Source: Segniliparus rotundus DSM 44985 (GTDB taxonomy: Bacteria; Actinomycetota; Actinomycetes; Mycobacteriales; Mycobacteriaceae). Taken from it: 64,000 nt of DNA. The notes under the pieces were generated by a model. That model did not search any database, was not told the origin of the DNA, and saw only the letters and a program-made list of their open reading frames with translations. Positions 55,536-63,605 of this stretch are shown one piece after another. Position 1 is the stretch's first letter, and each line of letters starts with the position of its first letter. Where the stretch lies: NCBI RefSeq assembly GCF_000092825.1, contig NC_014168.1, forward strand, positions 1,479,946 through 1,543,945. Direction: 5' to 3'. The translations under genes and the position numbers were made by a program.

Positions 55536-56977
55536 GCGACGGCCTCCCGAGTCGTCGCCGCGTACTGCTTGAGCAGGGTTTGCTCCAGCATCGCCGCTCG
55601 GTACCGGGCGCTTGCGCGATGATCGTCCAGCGGTGTTCCTTCTTCGCGCAACACGTGCGCGGCGTGCTGGGCGGTCTCCAGCGACCAGGGCTTGCCTTCG
55701 AGGGCCGCTTCGGCTCGAAGCGCCCGGATCGGGGTCGCCGCGACGCCGCCGAGGCCGATCCGGGCTGTGCGCACCACGCCGTCCTCGACGTCGAAGGCGA
55801 ATGCCGCCGCGACTGAGGAGATGTCGTCGAAGCGTCGTTTGGCGATTTTGTGGAACCCGGTGACCGAGGCGAGCGGCAAAGGGACCCGCACGGCGCGGAT
55901 GAGTTCGTCCGGCCGCCGCACGCTCTGGCGGTAACCGGTGAAATAGTCGCTGAGCGCGACCACGCGTTCGCCGTCCGCGTCCACGAGGACGAGCTCGGCT
56001 CCGAGCGCGAGCAGGGCTGGCGCGCTGTCGCCGATGGGCGAGCCGGTGCCGAGGTTCCCGCCGAGCGTCGCGCTGTTGCGGATCAGGCGCGAGGCGAATT
56101 GCGGGAGCATCTGCCCGAGGAGCGGGACGAGGCCGCCGAGTCGGCGTTCGACCTCCGTGAGGGGGATCGCGGCCCCGATCTCGACGGCGTCCGCTTCGAC
56201 GGCGAACCGGCGAAGTTCCGGCAGGCGGTCAACGGCGATGACCCGCTCGGGGCGTTTGCCTCGGATATTCACCTCGACACCCAGATCAGTGGAGCCTGCG
56301 ACGATGGTCGCGGACGGGTCTTCGCGCACAAGGCGCAACGCCTCGTGCAGGCTGGCGGGCCGCACGAAGGAGCAGCCGCCGTGCTGGAAGTCAGTTTTTT
56401 TCGCAGGCGGAGCCGCCGCCCCGCCGCGCTTGGCCAGCGGGTCGTTCGGGTCTGGGTCGCCGACGGCGAACGCGGCGTCGCGGATCGGCCGGTAGCCGGT
56501 GCAGCGGCAAAGATTGCCGCTGAGCGCGTGCAGATCAAAGCCGTTCGGCCCGACCTCCCCAGGCTCGTGCGTCCCGGCTTCGCTGGCTTTGCCCCGGTCC
56601 GGCCGGTAGAACTCCGCAGCCATGCTGCAGATGAAACCCGGAGTGCAATAGCCGCATTGCGACCCGCCCCGCACAGCCATCTCGTATTGCACGGGATGCA
56701 GCGCGGCGGGGGAGCCGAGGCCCTCGGCGGTGAGGATCTCCTGGCCGTCGAGCGTGGCGACGGGGACCAGGCACGCGTTGACCGCTGTCCATTCGGTCGG
56801 CGCGGCGAGCCCCGGCTTTGCGACAAGGACGGCGCACGCGCCGCACTCGCCTTCCGCGCACCCCTCTTTCGCCCCGGTCCATCCTCGCGACCGGACGAAG
56901 TCCAGCGCGGTCGTGTGAATGTCCTCGGCGGGAATCGGCACGCTCTTCCCATTGACCGTGACCTGAGGGTGGCTCAA
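55532..56977 (-). CDS. xdhA: Xanthine dehydrogenase, FeS/FAD subunit
   Basis: A 481-residue small subunit that passes electrons from molybdenum to NAD. The N-terminal 2Fe-2S cluster is in GCAEGECGACAVLV plus a later Cys, the second 2Fe-2S in CGYCTPGFICSMA and CRCTGYRPIRDAA, and the FAD domain begins at VAGSTDLGVEVNI with LGGNLGTGSPIGDSAPALLALGAEL. The start is a TTG at 56977; no ATG or GTG gives the correct N-terminus. It is the first gene of the operon. Confidence 0.95.
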
Positions 56978-57152
56978 CCGCGCACCGCCTTTCTGCTCAC
57001 GTCTGACAGTGTATCCACCGCAGGCGCGGCGGGGCGGCGCCCGCGGCGGCGGGGAGGCGGCGCTGTCGCTTGGCCACGCGCGGGCTGAGCAGTCATCCTT
57101 GCACGCTACGCCTTGGCTGTTTCCAGAAAGTTTCTGTTCCTGGATTTTTGTT

Positions 57153-57275
57153 TTATAGGCCCAATTGGTCTGCGAGTTCGAGGAAATCTTTCGCGTTCAT
57201 GGTGAAACCCGGGTCCGATTCGAGGTCAGGATCGCCGTTCGGCCCGAATTCCAGCGGGCTGCGCCGAGACCCCAC
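57153..57275 (-). CDS. Possible 40-residue small protein in a 344-nt gap
   Basis: The interval between xdhA and the glycosyltransferase (56978-57321) has no large gene. Within it, minus-strand codons from a GTG at 57275 to TAA at 57153 encode an acidic peptide ending NAKDFLELADQLGL, with GGA 7 nt before the GTG. The amino-acid composition looks protein-like, but it could equally be the tail of a deleted gene. No homology was recognised. The rest of the gap is A/T-rich near 57120-57160 and shows no RNA structure I could support. Confidence 0.3.
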   Translation of the reverse strand: MGSRRSPLEFGPNGDPDLESDPGFTMNAKDFLELADQLGL

Positions 57276-57321
57276 AGTCGTTTCCAAGTGTTCTCACAGC
57301 TTGTTCGCGTTGACTCAAAGC

Positions 57322-59304
57322 ATGGCAAACGACAGGTCGGCGGCAATACGAACATGGGGGCAGCGGCACCGCGAAGGATTGCAGCTCGCGGCGCTCCTGG
57401 CGTTGTTCGCCGTCATCGAGCTCTGGAACATCACGATCAACGGCATGTCCAACGACTTCTACGCGTCGGCGGTGACGTCTGCGGGGCAAAGCTGGGAGGC
57501 ATGGTTCTTCGGCAGCTTCGACCCGCAGAACTACATCACCGTGGACAAGCCCGCGGGCGGCCTGTGGCTCATGGGCCTTTCCGCGCGAGTGTTCGGGTTT
57601 TCCAGCGCAAGCATGCTCGTCCCCCAAGCGCTTTTGGGCGTGGCGAGCGGCTGGCTGCTCTACGACTGCGTCCGCAGGCTCGCAAGCCACGCCGCTGGTC
57701 TTTTGGCTCTCGCCGTCTTCGCGCTGACCCCGATCGTCACCATCATGTTCCGCGACAACAACCCGGACGCGGCGATGGTCTTCGGTTTGCTGGTGGGCGC
57801 GTGGGGAACCACCCGAGCCCTGCTCGCGCAGCGGCAGAAAGCAGCGGTCGGCTGGTTGGCGCTCGCCGGGGCCGGGATCGGTTTTGCTTTCCTCGCCAAG
57901 ACTTTCCAAGGGCTGATGGCGCTGCCTGCGCTCGGCCTGGTGTATCTGCTCGCCGAGAAATTCGACCTGAAACGCCGCGTCGGGCACCTGCTCGTGGCCG
58001 CGGCGGCTGTGGTGGCCAGCTCAGGCTGGTGGTTCCTGGCGGTGGCGCTCACCCCGACCGCTGACAAGCCCTACGTCGGCGGCTCGAAGCACAACAGCGA
58101 GTTCGAGCTCGCCCTCGGCGGCAATGGTTTCGACCGTCTCCTCGGCGGCGGGCACGGGCCGGGCCGGGCCGGGCCCTGGCTCGCCGGGCCCGGGTTCGCC
58201 GGGCCGCCGAGCCTATGGCGGGTGTTCGAGGACACGCAGGGGCTGCATATCGCGTGGCTCATCCCCGCCGCCCTGCTCGCGCTGGTCTTGGGCTTCCTCG
58301 CGTGCGGACGGACGAGGGCCAGGTCGAATCCGGTGTGGCTCGCGCTGGTCCTTTGGGGCGGTTGGCTGGTTTCGAACTACTTGGTCCTCACCTACATGCA
58401 GGCCGCGTTCCACCCCTACTACGTTTTCGTCCTCGCGGCGCCCATCGCGGCGGTCGTGGGCGTCGGCGGCTGGCTCATGTGGCAGCGGCGCGCTGAACCC
58501 TTGGGCCGGTGGGGAGCGGCGGCGCTGGTCCTTGCCTCCGGTGTGACCGCGTGGTCGCTCCTGGGCAGGCACGCTGATTGGCTGCCGGCGCTGCGTTGGG
58601 CGCTGCTCGCGGGCTCGATCCTGGTGTCGGCGGCCATGGTGACAACTCGCTCCTTCCGCGAAAGCGAGCACGCCAGTGTCCGCGGCGGGAGGGAAACGGG
58701 CGCCGAGCGCGGCATCACGCTTCGCGCGCAGACCGCGCTCGCGGCGGCGGCGATGGTGGTGTCCCTCGGGGGATCCGCCGCGGTCGCAGTGGAGAACGTC
58801 CTGGTGCCGAAGTTTGGGGGTATGCCGTTGCCCGGACCCAATTGGGCAGACGGCTCGCTCGGGCATTTTGGCGGCCGGGGCGCGCCCAAATTCGCGCAGG
58901 TTCCTCCCGAGTTGCACGCCCTGCTGCGCTCGGCCGGGACGCGGTGGGCGGCGGCGGTCCCTTCCTCGTTCGTCGCGAACCCCTTTATCATCGAGGACAA
59001 TGTCGCTGTGATGGCGCTCGGCGGTTTCGCCGGCGGGGATTCGCCGATCACGCTCGACCAGTTCGTCCAGTACGTCAAAGCGGGCGAGGTCCGCTACTAC
59101 ATCGCTCCGCCGCAGCGTGATCCAAAACCCCCTGCCCAGCCTGGCGCGGCCGCACCTCAAGGGCGTCCGCCGCAGCCGCGGCCTTGGGGCGACGACGGTC
59201 CTGCGCTCCCCGAACAGGTTGAGGACTGGGTCAAAGCCCACTGCGCGCCGCAGACGTTCGGGGACTTCACCGTCTACGACCTCGCTCGGCCCGCGCAGGG
59301 CTGA
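57322..59304 (+). CDS. GT39-family (ArnT/PMT-like, YkcB-type) glycosyltransferase
   Basis: A 660-residue polytopic membrane enzyme using a polyprenyl-phosphate sugar. It has the GT39 front end (ALFAVIELWNITINGMSNDFYASAVTSAGQSWEAWFFGSFDPQNYITVDKPAGGLWLMGLSARVFG), about ten transmembrane helices to residue ~470, and a C-terminal soluble domain with VPSSFVANPFIIEDNVAVMALGGFAGGDSPITLDQFVQYVKAGEVRYYIAPP, typical of YkcA/YkcB-like proteins. An odd Gly/Pro-rich loop (GHGPGRAGPWLAGPGFAGPPS) sits near residue 275. The start is by alignment (ATG 57322). The acceptor, a glycolipid or arabinan-type polymer, is unknown. Confidence 0.9.
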   Translation: MANDRSAAIRTWGQRHREGLQLAALLALFAVIELWNITINGMSNDFYASAVTSAGQSWEAWFFGSFDPQNYITVDKPAGGLWLMGLSARVFGFSSASMLVPQALLGVASGWLLYDCVRRLASHAAGLLALAVFALTPIVTIMFRDNNPDAAMVFGLLVGAWGTTRALLAQRQKAAVGWLALAGAGIGFAFLAKTFQGLMALPALGLVYLLAEKFDLKRRVGHLLVAAAAVVASSGWWFLAVALTPTADKPYVGGSKHNSEFELALGGNGFDRLLGGGHGPGRAGPWLAGPGFAGPPSLWRVFEDTQGLHIAWLIPAALLALVLGFLACGRTRARSNPVWLALVLWGGWLVSNYLVLTYMQAAFHPYYVFVLAAPIAAVVGVGGWLMWQRRAEPLGRWGAAALVLASGVTAWSLLGRHADWLPALRWALLAGSILVSAAMVTTRSFRESEHASVRGGRETGAERGITLRAQTALAAAAMVVSLGGSAAVAVENVLVPKFGGMPLPGPNWADGSLGHFGGRGAPKFAQVPPELHALLRSAGTRWAAAVPSSFVANPFIIEDNVAVMALGGFAGGDSPITLDQFVQYVKAGEVRYYIAPPQRDPKPPAQPGAAAPQGRPPQPRPWGDDGPALPEQVEDWVKAHCAPQTFGDFTVYDLARPAQG

Positions 59305-59311
59305 GCCTGGC

Positions 59312-59317
59312 TAGAGT
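59312..59317 (+). promoter_or_regulatory. -10 element for a leaderless nitroreductase gene
   Basis: TAGAGT lies exactly 6 nt before the ATG at 59324, just after the stop of the glycosyltransferase gene. Confidence 0.45.
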
Positions 59318-59323
59318 GGTGGC

Positions 59324-59995
59324 ATGACACGATCCGACTCATCTGATCTCCCGGACACCGGGCCCATCGACTGGGTGCTGTCCACCACTCGCTCGGTGCG
59401 AAAGCGTTTGGACTTCGACCGTCCCGTGCCGAAAGAAATCGTGCTCGAGGCGCTCCGCCTCGCGGTGCAAGCGCCGACAGGCTCGAACGCCCAGGGGTGG
59501 CAATGGGTCGTGGTCGAGGACCAGGCGAAGAAAAACGCCATCGCCGAGCTGTACCGCACGGCATGGGCCTCGTACGCGGGCAACGCCAAGCCCGATGAGA
59601 TCCCGGGCCAGCAGGGCAGAGTTGTCGGCAGCGCGCAGTACCTGGCCGAGAACTTGCAGCGCGCGCCGCTCTTTGTGATTCCGACCATCAAGGCTGATGT
59701 GCCGGTGCGTGATATGCCGGATGGCGCGCTCGCGGGTTTCTATGGCTCGATCATTCCGGCGGCCTGGAGCTTTTTGCTCGCGCTGCGCTCGCGCGGGCTG
59801 GGCAGCGCGTGGACCACACTGCACCTGCTCCACGAGGCGCAGACCCGGCAGATCCTCGGCATACCGGACGACTTCGTGCAGGTGGCGCTCCTCCCGGTCG
59901 CGTACACCATTGGCACGGACTTCAAGCCTGCCCAGCGGGCGAAACCGGTGGAGGCCATCACGCACTGGGACAGCTGGGGCGCCACGCTCGCCTGA
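59324..59995 (+). CDS. Nitroreductase family protein
   Basis: A 223-residue FMN-dependent NAD(P)H oxidoreductase. The marks are STTRSVRKRLDFDRPVPKEIVLEALRLAVQAPTGSNAQGWQWVVVED (FMN-binding Arg and Ser), IIPAAWSFLLALRSRGLGSAWTTLHL, and LPVAYTIGTDFKPAQR. The family reduces nitro groups or quinones or acts in cofactor metabolism; the substrate is unknown. It starts 20 nt after the glycosyltransferase and may have its own leaderless promoter. Confidence 0.93.
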   Translation: MTRSDSSDLPDTGPIDWVLSTTRSVRKRLDFDRPVPKEIVLEALRLAVQAPTGSNAQGWQWVVVEDQAKKNAIAELYRTAWASYAGNAKPDEIPGQQGRVVGSAQYLAENLQRAPLFVIPTIKADVPVRDMPDGALAGFYGSIIPAAWSFLLALRSRGLGSAWTTLHLLHEAQTRQILGIPDDFVQVALLPVAYTIGTDFKPAQRAKPVEAITHWDSWGATLA

Positions 59996-60058
59996 GCCGC
60001 CTGCCGGGCGCCGGTGCGCTCTATGTCACAGCGCGCAAGAATGCTTGAGGTGACAGCG

Positions 60059-60464
60059 ATGACGGCTCCGGTTTCGTCCGAGTCTCCGGAGGACTCGCAG
60101 ACACGTTTCCCGCCCGCGCCCTGGCACTTGGGCGCGTCGGGGATCGTCTCGGTCTTTCTCGTGCAGGACGATCGTTTGCCGAGCGTCTTCGCGCAGGCGC
60201 GTCCGACAGGTTGGCGGCCATTGCGTGTCGGCGGTCGCGCCGTCGTGACAGTCGGCTCCATCTCTTACGCCAGCGTTGGGGGGCGCGGAGTTCCTTTCCC
60301 GGCATTTCGCGGTCACCGGGGTCCGTCTTCCCAAAGCTTCCTGGGATTTCGCGGCGGCGGGGCCGCTCGGCTCTTCGCGGGGGCTGCGGCCGCTGGTTTC
60401 TTTCGCGATGCCGGGCACCGCGCTTGTGTTCGGATTCGACGCCAAGGCGGAGATTGCTCGCTGA
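60059..60464 (+). pseudogene. Frameshifted, shortened gene, possibly acetoacetate-decarboxylase-like
   Basis: Translation from the ATG at 60059 reads sensibly for ~75 residues (FPPAPWHLGASGIVSVFLV; TGWRPLRVGGRAVVTVGSISYASVG), then breaks at a run of six G (60278-60283). Removing one G restores a continuous frame (EFLSRHFAVTGVRLPKASWDF...LVSFAMPGTALVFGFDAKAEIAR) to a stop at 60464. The N-terminus resembles actinobacterial acetoacetate-decarboxylase-fold proteins, but the chain is much shorter than that family. The family call is tentative; the frameshift is seen directly. Confidence 0.5.
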
Positions 60465-60500
60465 CCGGATTGCTCGTTGAACAGGGGGCGGCAGAGAACA

Positions 60501-60547
60501 TCATGGGGTGTGCGCTCCCGGCTCAGCCGGGAGCGCACACCCCATGA
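60501..60547. terminator. 47-nt near-perfect palindrome between converging transcripts
   Basis: Two exact 23-nt arms (60501-60523 and 60525-60547) face each other across a single base. Pairing extends further at 60495-60499/60549-60553 past one mismatch. It lies between the plus-strand pseudogene and the minus-strand secreted-protein gene ending at 60581. The position suits a bidirectional terminator; neither side has a T-tract. Confidence 0.65.
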
Positions 60548-60580
60548 CGTTCTGTCGTTTCTTTGGCGTGCCCTCGAGGA

Positions 60581-60820
60581 TCACACGCTGGGGATGTGAA
60601 TGTGGATGTCCTGGTTCTGTTGTTCCTGACGGTTCTTCTCTTGGGCGCGCTGCTGCTCGTACGGGTTCGGCCCGTTGTGCCCGTGGCTGTCGTCCGATTG
60701 CAGGACGACGCCGATCGACTCGTGTGCTGCCGCGGCGGACGCGTCGCTTGCGATAGTCGCGCCGAGGCCGATCAAGGCCAGTGGGGCGATGATTGCGATG
60801 TTCTTCAGTGTCGGGCGCAT
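60581..60820 (-). CDS. Small secreted His/Gln-rich protein
   Basis: A 79-residue protein. GGAGAAG precedes the ATG at 60820. The signal peptide (LKNIAIIAPLALIGLGATIASDASA, cleavage likely after ASA) is followed by a ~50-residue hydrophilic part with SDDSHGHNGPNPYEQQ and the C-terminal DIHIHIPSV. The His residues could bind metal (inference). No family was recognised. A strong palindrome 34 nt downstream may end its transcript. Confidence 0.65.
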   Translation of the reverse strand: MRPTLKNIAIIAPLALIGLGATIASDASAAAAHESIGVVLQSDDSHGHNGPNPYEQQRAQEKNRQEQQNQDIHIHIPSV

Positions 60821-61142
60821 GATCTTCTCCTTTTCGTTGCCTCGGGCTCGTGCTCGGGCGGATTTCTTTGCGATGGTAGCGGCTATAGCTAATATCATCC
60901 AACGATTTTTGACGGGATTCATTCCCGATTCCCCGATCTTTTTTGATAACGAATTGGTCACGGAGAGTTCCGGTCCGCAGCACTGTGTGCTAGGGCACAA
61001 AAATGCTGGAATGAGAGTTGCCCAAGCCTGGAGACGAGGGCGCCCGCGGGCGGGGTCGTCCTGGCGTGCTTGAGTGTTCGGGAGCACCAGAACACGAAAG
61101 ATCCGAGACAGCCCACCCGAGACGCAGAAGGAGAACAGGCCG
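60821..61142. other. 322-nt divergent intergenic region, partly AT-rich
   Basis: The stretch separates the small secreted protein (minus) from the methylisocitrate-lyase-like gene (plus). Positions ~60880-60960 are unusually A/T-rich for this genome and contain the short palindrome TAGCTATAGCTA-like element near 60885 and a run TTTTTTGATAA. Promoters for both genes probably lie here, but I could not assign -10/-35 pairs with confidence. No open frame looks coding. Confidence 0.5.
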
Positions 61143-61985
61143 ATGTCGGTGACAAGCAGGCTGCGCGCCATGATCGACGGCGACGACATCCATATCGCCC
61201 CCGGAGCTTTTGACGGCCTGACTGCGCGGCTGGTCGAAGAAGCCGGGTTCGACCTCATCTACGGCTCGGGCGGAGCGATCTCGCGCAGCGCCGGATTCCC
61301 GGATCTGGGCATTTTGAGCTTCTCCGAGGTGGTCACCCGCTACGAGCACATGGCCTCGGTGACCACGGTGCCGATCATCGCGGACGGGGACACCGGCTTC
61401 GGCAACCAGATCAACGCGAGCCGCATGGTCAAAACGTACGAGCAGATCGGCGTCGCCGGCCTGCACATCGAGGACCAGACCTTCCCGAAGCGCTGCGGGC
61501 ATCTCGACGACAAGACCTTGGTGCCGGTGGAGGAGATGGCGCACAAGGTCCGGGCTGTGAAAGCAGCACAGACCGACCCGGATTTCGTCGTCATCGCCCG
61601 GACTGACGCGATCGCGTCGGAGAGCTTCAACGCGGCGATCGACCGCGCCCACGCGTATCTCGACGCGGGCGCGGACTGCATCTTCGTCGAGGCGCCCGAG
61701 AGCGTGGAGCAGATCGAGGAGATCGCCAAGCTCATTCCGCAGCCCAAGCTCATCAACATGTTCTTCGGCGGAAAAACGCCGATGGTGCCGAAGGAGAAAC
61801 TCCGCGAGCTCGGCTACCGGTTGGTGATTATTCCCTCCGACCTGCAGCGCGCGACGATCACCGCCTGCCGCAGGACGCTCGAGGCCATCAAACGGGACGG
61901 CGACAGCTCCTCCTTGCGGGACGAGATGGTCTCGTTCAAAGAGCGCGAGGCGATCATCGGCACCAAGGATTACCTCGCCTTGTAG
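61143..61985 (+). CDS. Isocitrate lyase/PEP mutase superfamily protein (methylisocitrate-lyase-like)
   Basis: A 280-residue member of the PEP mutase/isocitrate lyase superfamily. The signature motifs are PGAFDGLTARLVEEAGFDLIYGSGGAISRSAGFPDLG, the metal-binding IIADGDTGFGN, HIEDQTFPKRCGHLDDK with the catalytic KRCGH Cys, and VIARTDAIA. The Cys loop points to C-C lyases such as PrpB (2-methylisocitrate lyase) or oxaloacetate decarboxylase-like enzymes rather than phosphonate mutases. GAAGGAGAAC precedes the ATG at 61143. No prpC/prpD lie alongside, so the substrate is open. Confidence 0.88.
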   Translation: MSVTSRLRAMIDGDDIHIAPGAFDGLTARLVEEAGFDLIYGSGGAISRSAGFPDLGILSFSEVVTRYEHMASVTTVPIIADGDTGFGNQINASRMVKTYEQIGVAGLHIEDQTFPKRCGHLDDKTLVPVEEMAHKVRAVKAAQTDPDFVVIARTDAIASESFNAAIDRAHAYLDAGADCIFVEAPESVEQIEEIAKLIPQPKLINMFFGGKTPMVPKEKLRELGYRLVIIPSDLQRATITACRRTLEAIKRDGDSSSLRDEMVSFKEREAIIGTKDYLAL

Positions 61986-61995
61986 CACGCTCCGG

Positions 61996-62001
61996 TATCA
62001 T
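61996..62001 (+). promoter_or_regulatory. -10 element for the leaderless metallophosphoesterase-pptT-truB unit
   Basis: TATCAT lies exactly 6 nt before the ATG at 62008 with no Shine-Dalgarno. Confidence 0.5.
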
Positions 62002-62007
62002 GGCCGA

Positions 62008-62928
62008 ATGCCGAAACTCTGGGCCGTGAGCGATTTGCACGTCGGCCACCGGGGCAACCGTCCGGTCACGGAGTCGATCCGCCCGGAAGATCCGCAGGAC
62101 TGGCTGATCGTCGCGGGCGACGTTTCGGAGAAGGTCCACGACGTCCGTTGGGCTTTGGAGCTTCTGCGCAAGCGTTTCGCGAAAGTCATCTGGACCCCGG
62201 GCAACCACGAGCTGTACACCACGTCGACCGATCCGGTCCAGATGTTCGGCCAGCCCAGGTACGAGTACTACGTCTCGCAGTGCCGGGAGATCGACGTGCT
62301 CACCCCCGAGGACGTCTACCCGCTTTGGGAGGGCGAAGGCGGCCCCGTTCGGATCGTGCCGTTGTTCCTGCTCTACGACTACACATTCTTGCCGAAAGGC
62401 ACCACGGACAAGGCCCAGGCGCTCGCGTACGCCCGGTCCAAGAACGTGGTCGCCACCGACGAGTACCTGCTCTCCGCCGAGCCGTACCCGACAAGGGACT
62501 CGTGGTGCCGCGCCCTGGTCGAAAAGGCCGCCAAGCGGCTCGACGCGCTCGACCCAGGCGAACAGAAGATCCTCGTCAACCATTGGCCATTGGTGCGCGA
62601 GCCGACGCGCGTGCTGCACCCGCGCGAATTCAGCCTCTGGTGCGGCACAACAGCCACCGCCGACTGGCATCTGAAGTACAACGCGGCCGCCGTTGTCTAC
62701 GGGCACCTGCACATCCCGCGCACCACCTGGTACGACGGGGTTCGCTTTGAAGAGGTGTCGGTCGGCTACCCCCGGGAGTGGCAGCGCCGAGGCCTGCCGC
62801 ACCCGCTTTTGCGCCAGATTTGGCCCGACCCCGAGCTCAGCGAGGAGACCGTCGGGTTGGGCGGAGCCCGCTTCCCGGTGACGCCGGAAATGGTCGCGGC
62901 CGTCAAGACACATCTCGAGGGACAGTGA
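62008..62928 (+). CDS. Metallophosphoesterase (Rv2795c-like)
   Basis: A 306-residue calcineurin-like phosphoesterase. The dimetal motifs are visible in order: AVSDLHVGHRGN (D.H), VAGDVSEK (GD), TPGNHELY (GNHE), VNHWPL (H), and VYGHLHIP (GH.H). It is translationally coupled to pptT (TGATG). The same partner precedes pptT in mycobacteria, where mutations in this conserved neighbour affect the outcome of PptT inhibition (it has been called PptH); by synteny it may hydrolyse the phosphopantetheine arm from carrier proteins. Confidence 0.92.
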   Translation: MPKLWAVSDLHVGHRGNRPVTESIRPEDPQDWLIVAGDVSEKVHDVRWALELLRKRFAKVIWTPGNHELYTTSTDPVQMFGQPRYEYYVSQCREIDVLTPEDVYPLWEGEGGPVRIVPLFLLYDYTFLPKGTTDKAQALAYARSKNVVATDEYLLSAEPYPTRDSWCRALVEKAAKRLDALDPGEQKILVNHWPLVREPTRVLHPREFSLWCGTTATADWHLKYNAAAVVYGHLHIPRTTWYDGVRFEEVSVGYPREWQRRGLPHPLLRQIWPDPELSEETVGLGGARFPVTPEMVAAVKTHLEGQ

Positions 62929-63605
62929 TGGGACTGCTGTCGAAGGTGCTTGCGCCGCACGTCGCCAGTGTGGAAACGCGCGAGGACGCGCCGGATCTGA
63001 CCCCGTACCCCGGCGAGGAGCCGTTGATCGCCCAAGCGGCGCCGAAACGAAGGGCCGAGTTCGTCACCGCGCGGCGGTGCGCGCGCGAGGCGCTCGCGAA
63101 GCTCAATGTGCCCGAGCAGCCGATCCTGCGCGGCCCCAAGCGCGAGCCGCTGTGGCCGAAGGGGATCGTCGGGGCCTTGACCCACACGACGGGTTTCCGA
63201 GGGGCCGCTGTCGCGCATTCGCTCGTCATGCGCAGCATCGGGGTGGACGCGGAGCCCCACCTGCCGTTGCCGGAAGGGGTGCTCGGCCAAGTCGCGCTGG
63301 CGGAGGAGCAAGCCTGGCTCGACGCGCAGAGCGACAGCGGTCTGCATTGGGACCGGTTGCTCTTCTGCGCGAAAGAGGCCACCTACAAGGCGTGGTTCCC
63401 GCTCACCGAGCGCTGGCTCGGTTTTGAGGACGCCAGGATTTCCTTCGCCGAGGCTCCTGCGCGCGGACAGGGCCGGGGCGGCACATTCCATGCCCAATTG
63501 CTTGTTCCGGGCCAAACCCTCAAAGGGCCGCCGCTTGCGTCCTTCGACGGGAAATGGGTTGTTGAGGACGGCTTCATCGTCACGGGAATCGCCCATGCCT
63601 GGTGA
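62928..63605 (+). CDS. pptT: 4'-phosphopantetheinyl transferase (Sfp type)
   Basis: PptT activates carrier proteins for mycolic-acid, polyketide and siderophore synthesis. The 225-residue protein has RRCAREALAKL, GIVGALTHTTGFRGAAVAHS, the metal/CoA motif SIGVDAEPHLPLP, and FCAKEATYKAWFPLTERWLGFEDARI. The ATG at 62928 shares a base with the upstream stop. truB begins 11 nt before its end in another frame. This metallophosphoesterase-pptT-truB order is that of Rv2795c-Rv2793c and supports a mycolate-producing host. Confidence 0.96.
   Translation: MGLLSKVLAPHVASVETREDAPDLTPYPGEEPLIAQAAPKRRAEFVTARRCAREALAKLNVPEQPILRGPKREPLWPKGIVGALTHTTGFRGAAVAHSLVMRSIGVDAEPHLPLPEGVLGQVALAEEQAWLDAQSDSGLHWDRLLFCAKEATYKAWFPLTERWLGFEDARISFAEAPARGQGRGGTFHAQLLVPGQTLKGPPLASFDGKWVVEDGFIVTGIAHAW

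Noticed and set aside
60501-60983. A 160-codon minus-strand frame downstream of the small secreted protein
   Set aside because: It reads through the palindrome and is out of frame with the signal-peptide gene at 60820, which has a clear ribosome site.
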